Numbered from the stretch's first letter, positions 23,891-32,550 are shown. The stretch is 51,556 nt of DNA from Mayfieldus sp038317345 (GCA_038317345.1 JBBQBH010000017.1:1-51556); one strand, 5' to 3'. Notes: generated by a model from the sequence alone, not told the origin. Numbers and translations: made by a program.

Positions 23891-24406
23891 ATGGCCGAGT
23901 TCGAGTACCGGTACTGCCGAGACGCGGATGGGACGATCGGAAGGCGCCTAGTTCTGCCGCACACTCCGCTCGTTGTCGCTGGCGAGCGCTATTCAGGCGA
24001 AATCGGCGTGTGGTTCCTTTCGCGCGAGGTGTCAGCGGACATGTCGGGCGACCGCTACGAGCCGATCGAGCGCGAGGTCGCGGCTGAGGCGCTGGGCGAG
24101 CAGGCACTCCGGCGCGACGGCGAGGCGACTTCGCTCGCAGACATCGAGATGCCGGCAGTTTCCAGTCCCCGGGCGCGTTGGCTCATCGAGCGGATCGTCG
24201 AAACGCACGACTACACCGGACGCGAGGGCGAAAGAGTCGGCCGCCAGCTGGTAGGCGTCGAGGCGAAGTCGCCCGGGTGGTGGAGCGGCATGCACCGCTG
24301 GCATGAACTCTGTTTCGCCTACAGCACCTTGTATTCCCTATGGGAGGAGCTGCGCCTGGCCCAGGGCCACGAGCTTCAGCGTCAGCTGCAGAACGAGCTC
24401 GACTGA
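23891..24406 (+). CDS. Hypothetical protein, unknown family
   Basis: 171 residues. The N-terminal half appears beta-rich (FEYRYCRDADG, RRLVLPHTPLVVAGERYSGEIGVWFLSRE), suggesting a small barrel or sandwich, and the C-terminal half is helical with a Trp-rich segment (PGWWSGMHRWHELCFAY). No signal peptide or membrane helix. I do not recognise it. It is followed after 31 bases by the HD hydrolase on the same strand and may be cotranscribed. Confidence 0.6.
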   Translation: MAEFEYRYCRDADGTIGRRLVLPHTPLVVAGERYSGEIGVWFLSREVSADMSGDRYEPIEREVAAEALGEQALRRDGEATSLADIEMPAVSSPRARWLIERIVETHDYTGREGERVGRQLVGVEAKSPGWWSGMHRWHELCFAYSTLYSLWEELRLAQGHELQRQLQNELD

Positions 24407-24437
24407 CTCCCCCCAGCCGATCGCTCATGATCCGGGC

Positions 24438-25034
24438 ATGTCCCAGCGACCGGAACCGACATTCATCCCATCAACTCGGTTCGAGCGGGCCCTCGCCAGG
24501 GCGATCGAGTACCACCGCAACCAGGCGCGCAAGGGGTCGGGCACACCCTATGTGGGTCACCTGCTCGCCGTGGCCGGCTACGTGCTCGAGGACGGTGGCT
24601 CCGAGGACGAGGTAATTGCCGCTCTCCTTCACGACGCGCTCGAGGACCAGTACCGCGAAGACCTGCCGTCCGAGTTGGAAGAGGACTTCGGATCCGGGGT
24701 CCTCGCGATCGTCAAGGGATGCTCACAGGAGAAGTCGGCTGGAGAGCAACTCTCGTGGCGCGAGCGAAAGCAGCGCTACATCGACCATCTTGAGGAAGCG
24801 TCGCCGCAGGTGCGCCGCGTTTCGCTTGCCGACAAGCTTGCCAACGTGCGCTCGATGCTCCGCGACCAGCGCGAAGTGGGCGAGCGACTGTGGGAGCGAT
24901 TCAACGCCCCCGCTCAGGACATCATCTGGTACTACGAATCGCTCGCGGGGCGCTATTCGAGCCTGTGCCCAGGGGCGATGGCCGACGAGTTCGCTCACGA
25001 GGTTGGGCGGCTTAGTGAAATCGTGCAGGCTTGA
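24438..25034 (+). CDS. HD-domain phosphohydrolase (HD_4, RelA/SpoT-like)
   Basis: 198 residues. H-x-N-Q-x-R-K-G-S-G-T-P-Y-x-x-H-L (26-43), then AALLHDALED with the HD pair near 65-66, and SLADKLANVRSM with the last Asp are the HD-domain metal ligands and motifs of the RelA/SpoT hydrolase half and stand-alone MESH1-like enzymes. Only the hydrolase half is present. Possible substrate: (p)ppGpp or another nucleotide; this is inference. The start at ATG 24438 fits the domain; the open frame reaches 24303 inside the preceding gene. Confidence 0.85.
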   Translation: MSQRPEPTFIPSTRFERALARAIEYHRNQARKGSGTPYVGHLLAVAGYVLEDGGSEDEVIAALLHDALEDQYREDLPSELEEDFGSGVLAIVKGCSQEKSAGEQLSWRERKQRYIDHLEEASPQVRRVSLADKLANVRSMLRDQREVGERLWERFNAPAQDIIWYYESLAGRYSSLCPGAMADEFAHEVGRLSEIVQA

Positions 25035-25099
25035 GGGCTCCGGTCAGCTCGCGTCCCCCCTTCACCGACTCGTTCACCTCTGAGATTTCGGAGGGCCGC

Positions 25100-25648
25100 T
25101 CAGATCACCGCGTGCAGCCGCCGGCCCATCGCTGCGCCCGAGCTGTCAAAGCGCCGGCACAGGTCCTCGAAATCTCCGGAGCAGTCCGCGTATTGCTCGC
25201 GGATCAGTCGGGCGGGCATCAGCAGCGCCGCGGCGAAGGCGTTTGCCTCTTCTTCGGTGACCGGCAGGGGCGGCCGAGTGTCAGCCACCTCGTCCTCCGG
25301 AGCGACCGTCCCTCGCCGGCAAAACAGCGCCTGCTGTCCGGTCCGATGCATCACCCAGTGACCCAGCTCGTGGCCGATCGTGAAGCGTCGGCGGGGTGGC
25401 CACTCGCGTGCCTCCGCGGCATTGACCCAAATCTCGCCGATGCTCGCGAGCAGCAGACCGGAGAGCGATTGCCCCTCTTCGACCTCGGGACACCCCGGCG
25501 CAGCGCTCATGTCCTCGACGTCGCGAACGAGCAGTTGAAAGCAACTGTCGGCGATCACCTCGACCGGGATCGGCAGGCTCTCGCCGTCCCAGATCCACGA
25601 CGGCACCTGGGCGAGAGTTTCTTCGGCTCGCTGTTCGATCCCCTCCAT
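25100..25648 (-). CDS. ImmA/IrrE-family (M78) metallopeptidase
   Basis: 182 residues. The active site is HELGHWVMH, with the HExxH zinc motif near 93-97, preceded by the strand GEIWVNAAEAREWPPRRRFTIG and followed by E-E-A-N-A-F-A-A-A-L-L-M-P, which supplies the third ligand Glu. ImmA/IrrE proteases cleave HTH repressors (as ImmA-ImmR and DdrO) under stress. It follows the HTH-like gene by 13 bases in one operon with a sigma factor, a natural cleavage target set. Confidence 0.9.
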   Translation of the reverse strand: MEGIEQRAEETLAQVPSWIWDGESLPIPVEVIADSCFQLLVRDVEDMSAAPGCPEVEEGQSLSGLLLASIGEIWVNAAEAREWPPRRRFTIGHELGHWVMHRTGQQALFCRRGTVAPEDEVADTRPPLPVTEEEANAFAAALLMPARLIREQYADCSGDFEDLCRRFDSSGAAMGRRLHAVI

Positions 25649-25661
25649 CCTGGAGGCGATA

Positions 25662-26312
25662 CTAGCCCCGACCGGCGCCGCGGAAAAGCTCGTCTACCTC
25701 GTCCCAGTCCCCAGATGCGCGGGTCTCGCCGGCAGTAGCCTTCCCGGGCGCCGCGGCGTTAAATCTCTCATCCGGTTCGGCCACCCGTGCGTACACAGCC
25801 GCCCCTTTGCCCGCGTCCCCGCTACTCGGCACCGGCGCCTCGCCGGCCCGTCGTAGCCCAGCCCCGCTCACACCCAAGATCGAGCCCAACGCGTCAAAGA
25901 CCTGGTCCTTGACTCCACGCGCGGGTAGGTCCCCAAACTCAAGTTGGTGGTAGTAGGCACCGACCCTCTCCGTTTTGCCGGTTAGGCCGAGGCTCTCCGC
26001 GAGCGCAGCAACGACCTGGTCGCGACGCAGCTTGGCGCGAGCGCGAAGCCTGGGCAGAACGGCGGGCAACATCCCGGCTTCGCCCTTCAGAGCGCGCCCC
26101 ATGCTTTCGAGCACCGCTGCCTCGGGCGAGTTCTGCAAGGCACCTGGGTCCCATGGATCCGCAGGGGCGTCCATCAGGTAGGCGTCAATCAGCTCGGCCA
26201 GCTCCCCGCGCTCATCGCCTTCGAGCTTCTCGACGAACGCCCGCGGCTCGGGTCGCTCGCCGGCAAGTTGCTTCTCTATGTACTCGGTCAAGAGCCGGTC
26301 GACCTCGCTCAT
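25662..26312 (-). CDS. HTH-like regulatory protein, probable ImmA/IrrE partner
   Basis: 216 residues from ATG 26312 (GAGG seven bases upstream, four bases after the sigma gene stop). The N-terminal helix pair (RLLTEYIEKQLAGERPEPRAF, then ELAELIDAYL) resembles leader helices of sigma-linked or kinase-linked regulatory proteins. Residues about 90-155 (LRRDQVVAALAESLGL, then KTERVGAYYHQLE, VKDQVFDALGSILGV) look like an XRE-type helix-turn-helix with long helices. The C-terminal 50 residues are disordered and Gly/Ala rich, ending WDEVDELFRGAGRG. Position between a sigma factor and an M78 protease suggests a repressor or anti-sigma factor destroyed by the protease; this is inference. Confidence 0.6.
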   Translation of the reverse strand: MSEVDRLLTEYIEKQLAGERPEPRAFVEKLEGDERGELAELIDAYLMDAPADPWDPGALQNSPEAAVLESMGRALKGEAGMLPAVLPRLRARAKLRRDQVVAALAESLGLTGKTERVGAYYHQLEFGDLPARGVKDQVFDALGSILGVSGAGLRRAGEAPVPSSGDAGKGAAVYARVAEPDERFNAAAPGKATAGETRASGDWDEVDELFRGAGRG

Positions 26313-26316
26313 CGCC

Positions 26317-26994
26317 TCACCCTTCGTCCTCTTCGAAGCGAAGCCTTCCGAGGTGCTGGCGGAAGCGCGAGATGATCTTGTAAACGTTGACATCGGTCAT
26401 CGGGTCGTTCAGCTGGTCCCCGACCTGATCGTTGACGATTTCCGCCACTTCCTTGCGTGGCCGGTTATCGAAGCCCAGCTCGATCGGCCCGGCGAGCCTG
26501 ATGACGAGCTGGTGCACGTCGTTGAAGTGCTCCAGCGCCGCCCGGATGAGCTTCTGCCCGGCCAGATCGCTGACCACATCATCGGCATGGTCGGGGGCCA
26601 TTCCCGCTTCGCCCCAGATCTCCTCGTCTCCGCGGTGTTCCTCGGGCAGCGGCTCCATTTTGGGGTCGCCCTCGGCGCGGCGGAAGTGGTCGGCGATGCG
26701 GCGATCGGTGATCGTGCGCAGCCACTTCACATACTGGCCGGTCGCGGTGCCGTCCAACACCGACTTCAGGGCGCTCTCGGTCACGGCGGACACGACATCG
26801 TCGATGTCTGACTCCGGAACCTTGCGCCAGACCCAGTAGCGAACGCGATCGCGATAGCGATCGATGAGATGGCCCATCGCTCGCATTGTTTGATCGGGCC
26901 GTGCCGTTTGCCGCGCGGCCGCTTGGTAAGCGATGAGCTCCTCATCGGTGAGTGCGCTCAGTTCGTTGTCGTTCAGTGGACGGAAGGGCGCCAA
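26317..26994 (-). CDS. ECF-like RNA polymerase sigma factor
   Basis: 225 residues from a TTG start; a stop lies two codons upstream and no other start precedes the domain. Sigma region 2 is visible at about 40-105 (HLIDRYRDRVRYWVWRKVP, SDIDDVVSAVTESALKSV, YVKWLRTITDRRIADHFRR). A linker of about 40 acidic residues leads to a divergent region 4 (KEVAEIVNDQVGDQ, then VNVYKIISRFRQHLGRLRF). It heads a three-gene operon with the HTH-like protein and ImmA/IrrE protease. Such a factor probably recruits polymerase to its own operon and stress genes once released. Confidence 0.8.
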   Translation of the reverse strand: MAPFRPLNDNELSALTDEELIAYQAAARQTARPDQTMRAMGHLIDRYRDRVRYWVWRKVPESDIDDVVSAVTESALKSVLDGTATGQYVKWLRTITDRRIADHFRRAEGDPKMEPLPEEHRGDEEIWGEAGMAPDHADDVVSDLAGQKLIRAALEHFNDVHQLVIRLAGPIELGFDNRPRKEVAEIVNDQVGDQLNDPMTDVNVYKIISRFRQHLGRLRFEEDEG

Positions 26995-27114
26995 ATCTCA
27001 GGTGCCTTGGATGGAAGGTCGTCGGTGCCGGGCAAGGGCTGACGCGTGAGCGGTCGCTTGCGCTGACCATATCGCCCGTGTCAGGGCCAAGCGGGCGGCT
27101 GCGACTCCCTGTTC

Positions 27115-27420
27115 GTGACGCTATTTGATCCATTCGAGCTCCTACATCACGATGACGTAACGGAGGCGCTGTCGGAGGCCTTCGACCGCGTGGAGGACTT
27201 CATGGCAGTCCAGTCTGACCAGGGAGCGATCAGCCTTGAGGCCGCCGAATGCCTGCAGTCAGCGGTTGGAATTGAGGGCAATGCGAGGCGGCTCTTCAAG
27301 GACCGGCTCCCCGACGTCAGCGAGACGGCCCACTCGGGCCTAGTCCTCCTGGGCGTAATCCTGGGACTGCTGGCCGCCCAGGCAGCGGAACCCGATTCGC
27401 AGCGCTCGACGAATGTGTAG
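27115..27420 (+). CDS. Small acidic hypothetical protein
   Basis: 101 residues from GTG 27115. Helical and acidic at the N-terminus (FELLHHDDVTEALSEAFDRVEDFM), with a more hydrophobic C-terminal helix (SGLVLLGVILGLLAAQAAE) that could be a membrane or packing helix. No family recognised. It lies divergently from the sigma factor operon, 120 bases away, and may be a target or unrelated cargo. Confidence 0.5.
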   Translation: MTLFDPFELLHHDDVTEALSEAFDRVEDFMAVQSDQGAISLEAAECLQSAVGIEGNARRLFKDRLPDVSETAHSGLVLLGVILGLLAAQAAEPDSQRSTNV

Positions 27421-27571
27421 CGCCCAAACCGGCCCTGCTTGTACCTCAACCACATCTGCCGCTTCGACAGTCCGCCGAGCGTTTACTCCGACGGGACCCA
27501 AGCCCATGCGTGTCCACCGACGCGCTCAGGCGCGGGAACACCTAGCAGTGCGGTGAGGAAACCGGAGAAGT

Positions 27572-28072
27572 TCAGGTTCGTGTCCGACACGCGGGCCGCA
27601 GCCGCTTCGGGCCGTCAGGCTCGAAGCTCCTGATTCCGCGGTCGTAGAGCCTGTCCTTGACCTTGGCCACGGTCTGGTCGAGGTCGAGGATCGGCAGGTC
27701 CCACTGCTCGTAGCCGCGCTTGATCACCTCGAAGTAGGCCGGCGACGGCAGGCCGACGTAGTCCTCGTTCATAACGTACGTGAACGCCACGACCTCGCCC
27801 TCCGCGGTCCGCACGGCGACGAGCTCGCGCCTGTAAAGGCCCGGGTAGCCCTCGTAGGCATCGAGCCGCTCGAGGTCGCGTTCACTGATGCGCCACAGGG
27901 CACCGCGCGTCCGCGAGCCGTCGCGGCGCTCGATGTCAGCGACCCCGCGGAAGGTCAGCGCCCAACCGTCGAGGGTAGCGCGGCCGACCGGCTCGGAGTC
28001 CAGGCAGCGTGAGGCCATCCCCTCGAGGTTGAGATTTGACCCGTAGGCGAAGTAAAGCGTGCTTTCGGTCAT
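27572..28072 (-). CDS. Gamma-glutamylcyclotransferase-like (GGCT/AIG2) protein
   Basis: 166 residues. YFAYGSNLN at 7-15 is the YGSN substrate-binding motif, followed by TLDGWALTFRG, RGALWRISERDLERLDAYEG (with the family Glu/Asp in LDAYEG) and AFTYVM, the full GGCT fold. Such enzymes release 5-oxoproline from gamma-glutamyl compounds such as glutathione-like thiols or related peptides. A second copy with a damaged start is at 32692. The last 10 residues (RLRPACRTRT) are basic and outside the fold. Confidence 0.88.
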   Translation of the reverse strand: MTESTLYFAYGSNLNLEGMASRCLDSEPVGRATLDGWALTFRGVADIERRDGSRTRGALWRISERDLERLDAYEGYPGLYRRELVAVRTAEGEVVAFTYVMNEDYVGLPSPAYFEVIKRGYEQWDLPILDLDQTVAKVKDRLYDRGIRSFEPDGPKRLRPACRTRT

Positions 28073-28124
28073 ACGAATTAAGTCGTGCGCGGTACCACGA
28101 ACCTGACATGGCTATCCGTGTCAG

Positions 28125-29420
28125 ATGCCCGCCATATCGCCCGACCCTCTCTACATGCATCTCAACGCCCTGCTTGATGTCGATTTCGTCGTCGTCGAGG
28201 CGGAGGATCAGATCTCGGTGCTTTTGGAGCTGGTCGCTCCCGGCCGCGACTCCAGGACGCAGCGAGTCCCGAGCACTCTGCAGGTCGTGCTCGACCGCAG
28301 TGGCTCGATGGCCGATGGCCGCCTTGAAGCAGCCAAGCACGCACTGGAGGCGCGGATCGCCCGCCTGGACCCCGCCGACAACTTCGGGCTGGTGACTTTC
28401 GATGACACTGTCGAGGTCGCGATTCCGGCGGCCCCCCTCGGTGACAAGGATCGCGCCCGCCAGGCGATTCGGTCCCTGTGGCCGGGATCGACCACGAACC
28501 TGTCAGGCGGCTACCTCCGTGGCGCACAAGAGGCACGCCGAGTCGGCGGCGACCACGGCGCGACCCTGCTGCTGCTCTCAGACGGTCACGCCAACGTCGG
28601 CGTCACCGACCACGTCGAGCTCGAGCGCATCGCGACCGCCGCCCAGGGGCGCGGCGTCAACACCTCGACGATCGGGCTCGGCCTGGGCTATGACGAAGCG
28701 CTGATGGCGGCCATCGCGCGAGGCGGCGGCGGAAACACGCACTTCGCCGAGGAGGGCGATAGCGCCGGAGCCGCGGTGGCAGCCGAGGTCGAGGACCTGC
28801 TCGAGCAGGTGATCCAGGCCGCCAGCCTCACCGTCCGACCCACCAGCGACGTCGCAGCGGTCCACCTGTTCAACGATCTGCCAGCTGTGGCCATCGAGGA
28901 CGGGTTCATGGTCGAGCTGGGCGACTTCTACGCCGGCGAGGAGCGCAGACTGCTCCTGGCCATCGACGTACCGGCCATTCCAAGGCTCGGGCTCGCGCAG
29001 GTCTGCGAGCTGCAGCTGGCGTACGTGGACGTCATCTCGCTGAACACCGAGACCGTGACGATCCCCGTGCACGTCAATGTCGTGCCCGGCGACCAAGCGG
29101 CCGGTCGCGTTCCGAATCCGACGGTGCGGAGCGAACTCGCCTTCCAGCGGGCACAGCGCGCTAAGAAGGAGGCGGCTGACGCGATCCGCTCGGGCGATGC
29201 CGATGCGGCGAGCCGCCTCTATGGCGAGGCTGGCCGGGCGCTCGAGGATTTCAAGCCGATGGCTGCCCCAGCGATGGCGTCCGAGATCGCCGAGGAGGCT
29301 GACCTACTGCGCAACCTGGCCCATCGGGCGCTCAACGACGACCCAAGCCGCACGGCGAAGTTCACCGAGATGGACCGTCACCACAAGGAGCGCAAGCGCG
29401 GCCGGCGCCGGCCGCGCTAG
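28125..29420 (+). CDS. VWA-domain protein
   Basis: 431 residues. A short N-terminal beta domain leads into a von Willebrand A domain at about 45-220: the MIDAS motif DRSGS (LQVVLDRSGSM), TNLSGG (MIDAS Thr), and LLLLSDGHAN (Asp). Next is a beta-sandwich of about 120 residues, then a charged helical C-terminus. The protein has no signal peptide or membrane helix, so it is probably cytoplasmic, unlike the chloride-channel-named secreted relatives. VWA proteins act as metal-dependent scaffolds, often with a MoxR ATPase, but none is nearby. The start is near that of the divergent GGCT gene. Confidence 0.85.
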   Translation: MPAISPDPLYMHLNALLDVDFVVVEAEDQISVLLELVAPGRDSRTQRVPSTLQVVLDRSGSMADGRLEAAKHALEARIARLDPADNFGLVTFDDTVEVAIPAAPLGDKDRARQAIRSLWPGSTTNLSGGYLRGAQEARRVGGDHGATLLLLSDGHANVGVTDHVELERIATAAQGRGVNTSTIGLGLGYDEALMAAIARGGGGNTHFAEEGDSAGAAVAAEVEDLLEQVIQAASLTVRPTSDVAAVHLFNDLPAVAIEDGFMVELGDFYAGEERRLLLAIDVPAIPRLGLAQVCELQLAYVDVISLNTETVTIPVHVNVVPGDQAAGRVPNPTVRSELAFQRAQRAKKEAADAIRSGDADAASRLYGEAGRALEDFKPMAAPAMASEIAEEADLLRNLAHRALNDDPSRTAKFTEMDRHHKERKRGRRRPR

Positions 29421-29543
29421 ACAGGGCCGTGAGCCTCTACATTCACGGCCGACATCGCGCCGTGGGTCTTCTGGGCACAGACCTAGCCCGACCACCGGCC
29501 TCCGCCGCCGTCAGGTTTCAGTGCGCTTGACGACTCCACTTGG

Positions 29544-29762
29544 GTGGAATCAACAGGTAACAGTCGCAGTGGCTTTCGCAGTCTGAGCGCGCCGCCCGTC
29601 GAGCCCTTCCACGAGTGGTTCCCGCCCATTCAAGAGGAACTGATCGAGCTCTCCGAGATCACCGAGCTCGTCGCGACGGACGCGGCGATCCTGGTCGATG
29701 GAAGGCTGGTCCTTTTGACTGATACCACTGGAGGGCGGGATCCGGGCGGGTTTCCCGTTTGA
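29544..29762 (+). CDS. Short hypothetical frame, possibly a relic
   Basis: 72 residues. The middle (PPIQEELIELSEITELVATDAAILVDGRLVLL) has real-protein character, with a helix then two strands, but the first 18 and last 12 residues look random. No clear ribosome binding site. It may be part of a broken gene in the 29.4-29.8 kb gap. Confidence 0.3.
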   Translation: MESTGNSRSGFRSLSAPPVEPFHEWFPPIQEELIELSEITELVATDAAILVDGRLVLLTDTTGGRDPGGFPV

Positions 29763-29796
29763 CGTCTCGATCGAACCTAAGCTGACCGGCATCAAG

Positions 29797-30687
29797 GTGG
29801 TCAAGAAGATCGCGGTTTCGCTGGGGGCGGCTTTGGTCGTGGCCGGTTGCGGCTCAGCTCCACATAACGACCGGACGACGTCGGCGGTGCGACCGGCTCG
29901 TTCGCAGTCGAGGCAGGCGCGACAGCGAAAGCACTCGCAGGCCCACCGGGCTCGGCAACACCGACGTAGGCGTCACCACGCCCATCGGCGGGTCCGGATC
30001 GTCGTCAGCCACTGCAGTTACCGCTCCGGCGCCGGTTGCCCGGCTTTGCCTCGCCCGAACAGCTGCGACGTCCACGGTCCCCTGGAGGACCGCAGCTGCA
30101 CCCCCGGCGCACTGAACCCGGCGGTGACCCAGGCCACGCTGTCGAGCACGATCTGTCGCTCGGGTGGGTACACCGACTCCGTTCGGCCGCCGGAGAGCTA
30201 CACCGAGCCGCTGAAGTACCGCTTGATGGCCGCGTACGGCTTCGGCGGGAGATCAGCCGCGAACTTCGAGCTCGACCACCTGATTCCGCTGGAGGTCGGC
30301 GGAGCGCCCTCGGACCCGCGAAATCTCTGGCCCGAGCCGCATTCCGGCGCCCCGGATGCCTACAAGAAGGACGTCGTCGAGAATCAGCTGCACGATCAGG
30401 TCTGCAGCGGGCAGATCAGCCTCGGGCGGGCGCAGCGCGATTCGCTCGACTGGGTCGTGCAATACCACGGCGGCTCAGCAACGGGCGGCCAGTCGCACTC
30501 AGGCAACTCATCCTCGGGCGGCTTGGGCGGTCCCGGCTCGACGTCTCCCGGTGACAAGGATTGCGCCGACTTCTCGACCCAAGCGCAAGCGCAGGCCTTC
30601 TTTACCGCCCACGGCGGCAGCCCGTCCTACAACTTCGACGGGCTCGACGGTGACCACGACGGGCAGGCCTGCGAGACCCTTCCCTAA
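29797..30687 (+). CDS. Lipoprotein with HNH-like and excalibur domains
   Basis: 296 residues from GTG 29797. The signal peptide ends in a lipobox (VVAGCGS, Cys18), so the protein should be lipidated by Lgt. A very basic His/Arg-rich stretch follows (about 35-70). The central domain holds FELDHLIPLEVGG and NLWPEPHSG, the DH...N...H pattern of HNH-type nucleases. After a Gly/Ser linker, the C-terminal excalibur domain is DCADFSTQAQAQAFF with DGLDGDHDGQACE, a calcium-binding loop. Secreted HNH-plus-excalibur proteins are common in actinobacteria as presumed extracellular nucleases. Confidence 0.85.
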   Translation: MVKKIAVSLGAALVVAGCGSAPHNDRTTSAVRPARSQSRQARQRKHSQAHRARQHRRRRHHAHRRVRIVVSHCSYRSGAGCPALPRPNSCDVHGPLEDRSCTPGALNPAVTQATLSSTICRSGGYTDSVRPPESYTEPLKYRLMAAYGFGGRSAANFELDHLIPLEVGGAPSDPRNLWPEPHSGAPDAYKKDVVENQLHDQVCSGQISLGRAQRDSLDWVVQYHGGSATGGQSHSGNSSSGGLGGPGSTSPGDKDCADFSTQAQAQAFFTAHGGSPSYNFDGLDGDHDGQACETLP

Positions 30688-30781
30688 CTCCTTACATCTA
30701 CATGACTCTCGTGCAGGCTGGAGTCCCCGCCCCTTGCAACGAGGCAGACTGGCTCATACGCTTCGGGCAATGGGAGAAGTA

Positions 30782-32122
30782 ATGAACGCCCCGGCGGTGA
30801 TTGCTGGTCGGTACCAGCTCAAGCGGCCACTCGGTGAGGGAGAGCGCAAGAAGGTCTATCTGGCTCGGGATCCACAGCTGGAGACGGACGTCGCCGTTGC
30901 GCTGATGTCCTCCGCAGACCCGATCGAGGTCTCGGTGACCGAATGGGAGGCAAGGGTCACTGCGAAACTTCGGCACCACCCCCACATCGTCACTGTTTTT
31001 GACACCGGTCAGGAGAACGGTTGGTCGTACATCGTCAGCCAATACATGGCGGGCGGCGATCTGGCAACCGTGTGCCAGAAAATGGCCGCGGCGGGACGCC
31101 AGTTCGCGCGGGACAGGGTGCTCCAGATCGGTCGACAAGTGTGTGACGCGCTCGTCCATGCTCACGAGGCGCGGATAATTCATCGCGACGTTCAGCCGGC
31201 GAATATCTGGTTCGACAAGCCGGACGGTGTGGCTTATCTGGGCGATTTCGACTTAGCTGTTTCGCTCGACCAAGCCGAGCCTCTGCCCGCGGAGCTTGTA
31301 ACAACTTGCGCCTACATGCCGCCGGAGCAGGCGCTGGCTGGACCCGTCGATGAGCGCGGCGATCTGTACTCGTTCGGCGCAACCCTCTACCACATGGTCG
31401 CGGGAGAGCCTCCTTTTACAGGCAGCGATGAAGACGAGATCATTAACCAGCACATCAATGCCGAGCCGGAGCCGCTATCCGATCTGCGCGAAGACGTGCC
31501 GCTTGCCCTTGACCTACTCGTACTCGGGTTGTTGAACAAGCGGCCCGATGATCGACCTCAGACTGCCGTGGACGTGCTGGCCGCGCTCGAGGCGATTCCG
31601 GCAGAAAGCACTTCATACGAGTATGACCTCGACGATGTGATCGAGCAGGGAGAGTCGGCGCATGTCGAATTCAAGGCCTCGCTCCGATACGCCCACGATG
31701 CCGAGAAGCGGGCTGACGAGGAGACGCTCGAGCTAATGGTGGGGAAAACGATCGCGGGGTTCATGAACAGCGAGGGCGGCACTCTGCTGATTGGCGTTTC
31801 TGATGGCGGCGAAATCTTGGGGATCGAGCACGATTACAGGACCTTTGGAAGTAAAGGCAATCGTGACGCGTGGGAGCTCTACTTTCAGCGGGTGATGAGG
31901 AACATGCTGGGGCGCGAGGCTGCTGGTGCTATTTCCCTCTTTTTCATCGAACGTGAGGGCAAGACGGTTGCCGTAACTCAATGCAAGAGTCGTTCGGCTG
32001 AGACTTGGGTCACGCCAACGAAGGGCGAAAAGGTCGAAAGGTTCTACATCCGCTGCCAAAACGCGACCGAAATGCTCTCGACCCGCGACACGGTCCAATA
32101 CATCAGGACGCGGTGGAGGTGA
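30782..32122 (+). CDS. Protein kinase-like domain fused to AlbA_2 (Schlafen-type) domain
   Basis: 446 residues; start chosen at ATG 30782 because GGGAGAAG precedes it by three to ten bases. Residues 8-275 form a Ser/Thr kinase fold: glycine loop LGEGERKKV, HRDVQPAN (134-141), SFGATLY and R in DDRPQTAVDVL. Key changes are seen: the ATP-binding Lys of the VAIK motif is Ala40 (DVAVALM), HRDxK has Gln138, and DFG is DFD (155-157). Residues about 287-446 are an AlbA_2 domain (VEFKASLRY, GGTLLIGVSDGGEILGIE), linked to nucleic-acid binding or cleavage in Schlafen-like proteins. It could be a pseudokinase sensor controlling the AlbA_2 effector; inference. Confidence 0.85.
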   Translation: MNAPAVIAGRYQLKRPLGEGERKKVYLARDPQLETDVAVALMSSADPIEVSVTEWEARVTAKLRHHPHIVTVFDTGQENGWSYIVSQYMAGGDLATVCQKMAAAGRQFARDRVLQIGRQVCDALVHAHEARIIHRDVQPANIWFDKPDGVAYLGDFDLAVSLDQAEPLPAELVTTCAYMPPEQALAGPVDERGDLYSFGATLYHMVAGEPPFTGSDEDEIINQHINAEPEPLSDLREDVPLALDLLVLGLLNKRPDDRPQTAVDVLAALEAIPAESTSYEYDLDDVIEQGESAHVEFKASLRYAHDAEKRADEETLELMVGKTIAGFMNSEGGTLLIGVSDGGEILGIEHDYRTFGSKGNRDAWELYFQRVMRNMLGREAAGAISLFFIEREGKTVAVTQCKSRSAETWVTPTKGEKVERFYIRCQNATEMLSTRDTVQYIRTRWR

Positions 32123-32130
32123 TTCCGGCC

Positions 32131-32550
32131 TCAGTCTTTTGACGCCTCTTGCTGATCTGAGACGCCGGCCAGTCGGAAAACGACTGCCAATGACGCGGGC
32201 GGCCCAGGCCAATGGGTTGCTAGCTGGTCGGGTTCACAGCCCCGCGTGACCCGCCTCAGCACCACGGCAACCAGGATCGCATCGTCGAGAAGCCCAATCC
32301 CGGGGATGAAATCGGGAATGAGATCGATTGGGCTGGCAAGGTAAACCACGAGGGCTCCGACGAGAATCTTGCGCCGACGCGTTACGCACGGGTCGCGCAT
32401 CAGCCTCGAAAGAAGAACCGCGCAATCCGGAACGAATCCGGCCAGTGCTCTCGCGTTCTCACGCCTGCCCGTGGCAAACAGCAACGCCACCCCGACCACG
32501 TAAAGGGCGAGCAACCCGGCCAGGACAAGGATGGGCCAAGTGAATCCCAC
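32131..32550 (-). CDS. DUF1232 (YkvA-family) membrane protein
   Basis: 139 residues. N-terminal helix (about 5-26), then LVGALVVYLASPIDLIPDFIPGIGLLDDA at about 63-91, the exact DUF1232 signature with its S-P-I-D-L-I-P-D-F-I-P core, and VLRRV after it. Members are small membrane proteins of unknown role. The C-terminal tail (about 105-139) is poorly conserved. Confidence 0.88.
   Translation of the reverse strand: MGFTWPILVLAGLLALYVVGVALLFATGRRENARALAGFVPDCAVLLSRLMRDPCVTRRRKILVGALVVYLASPIDLIPDFIPGIGLLDDAILVAVVLRRVTRGCEPDQLATHWPGPPASLAVVFRLAGVSDQQEASKD

Noticed and set aside
27140..27156. TCCTACA half-site resembling the BlaI operator
   Set aside because: The right arm after a 3-base spacer (CGATGAC) does not match, and it lies within a coding frame.
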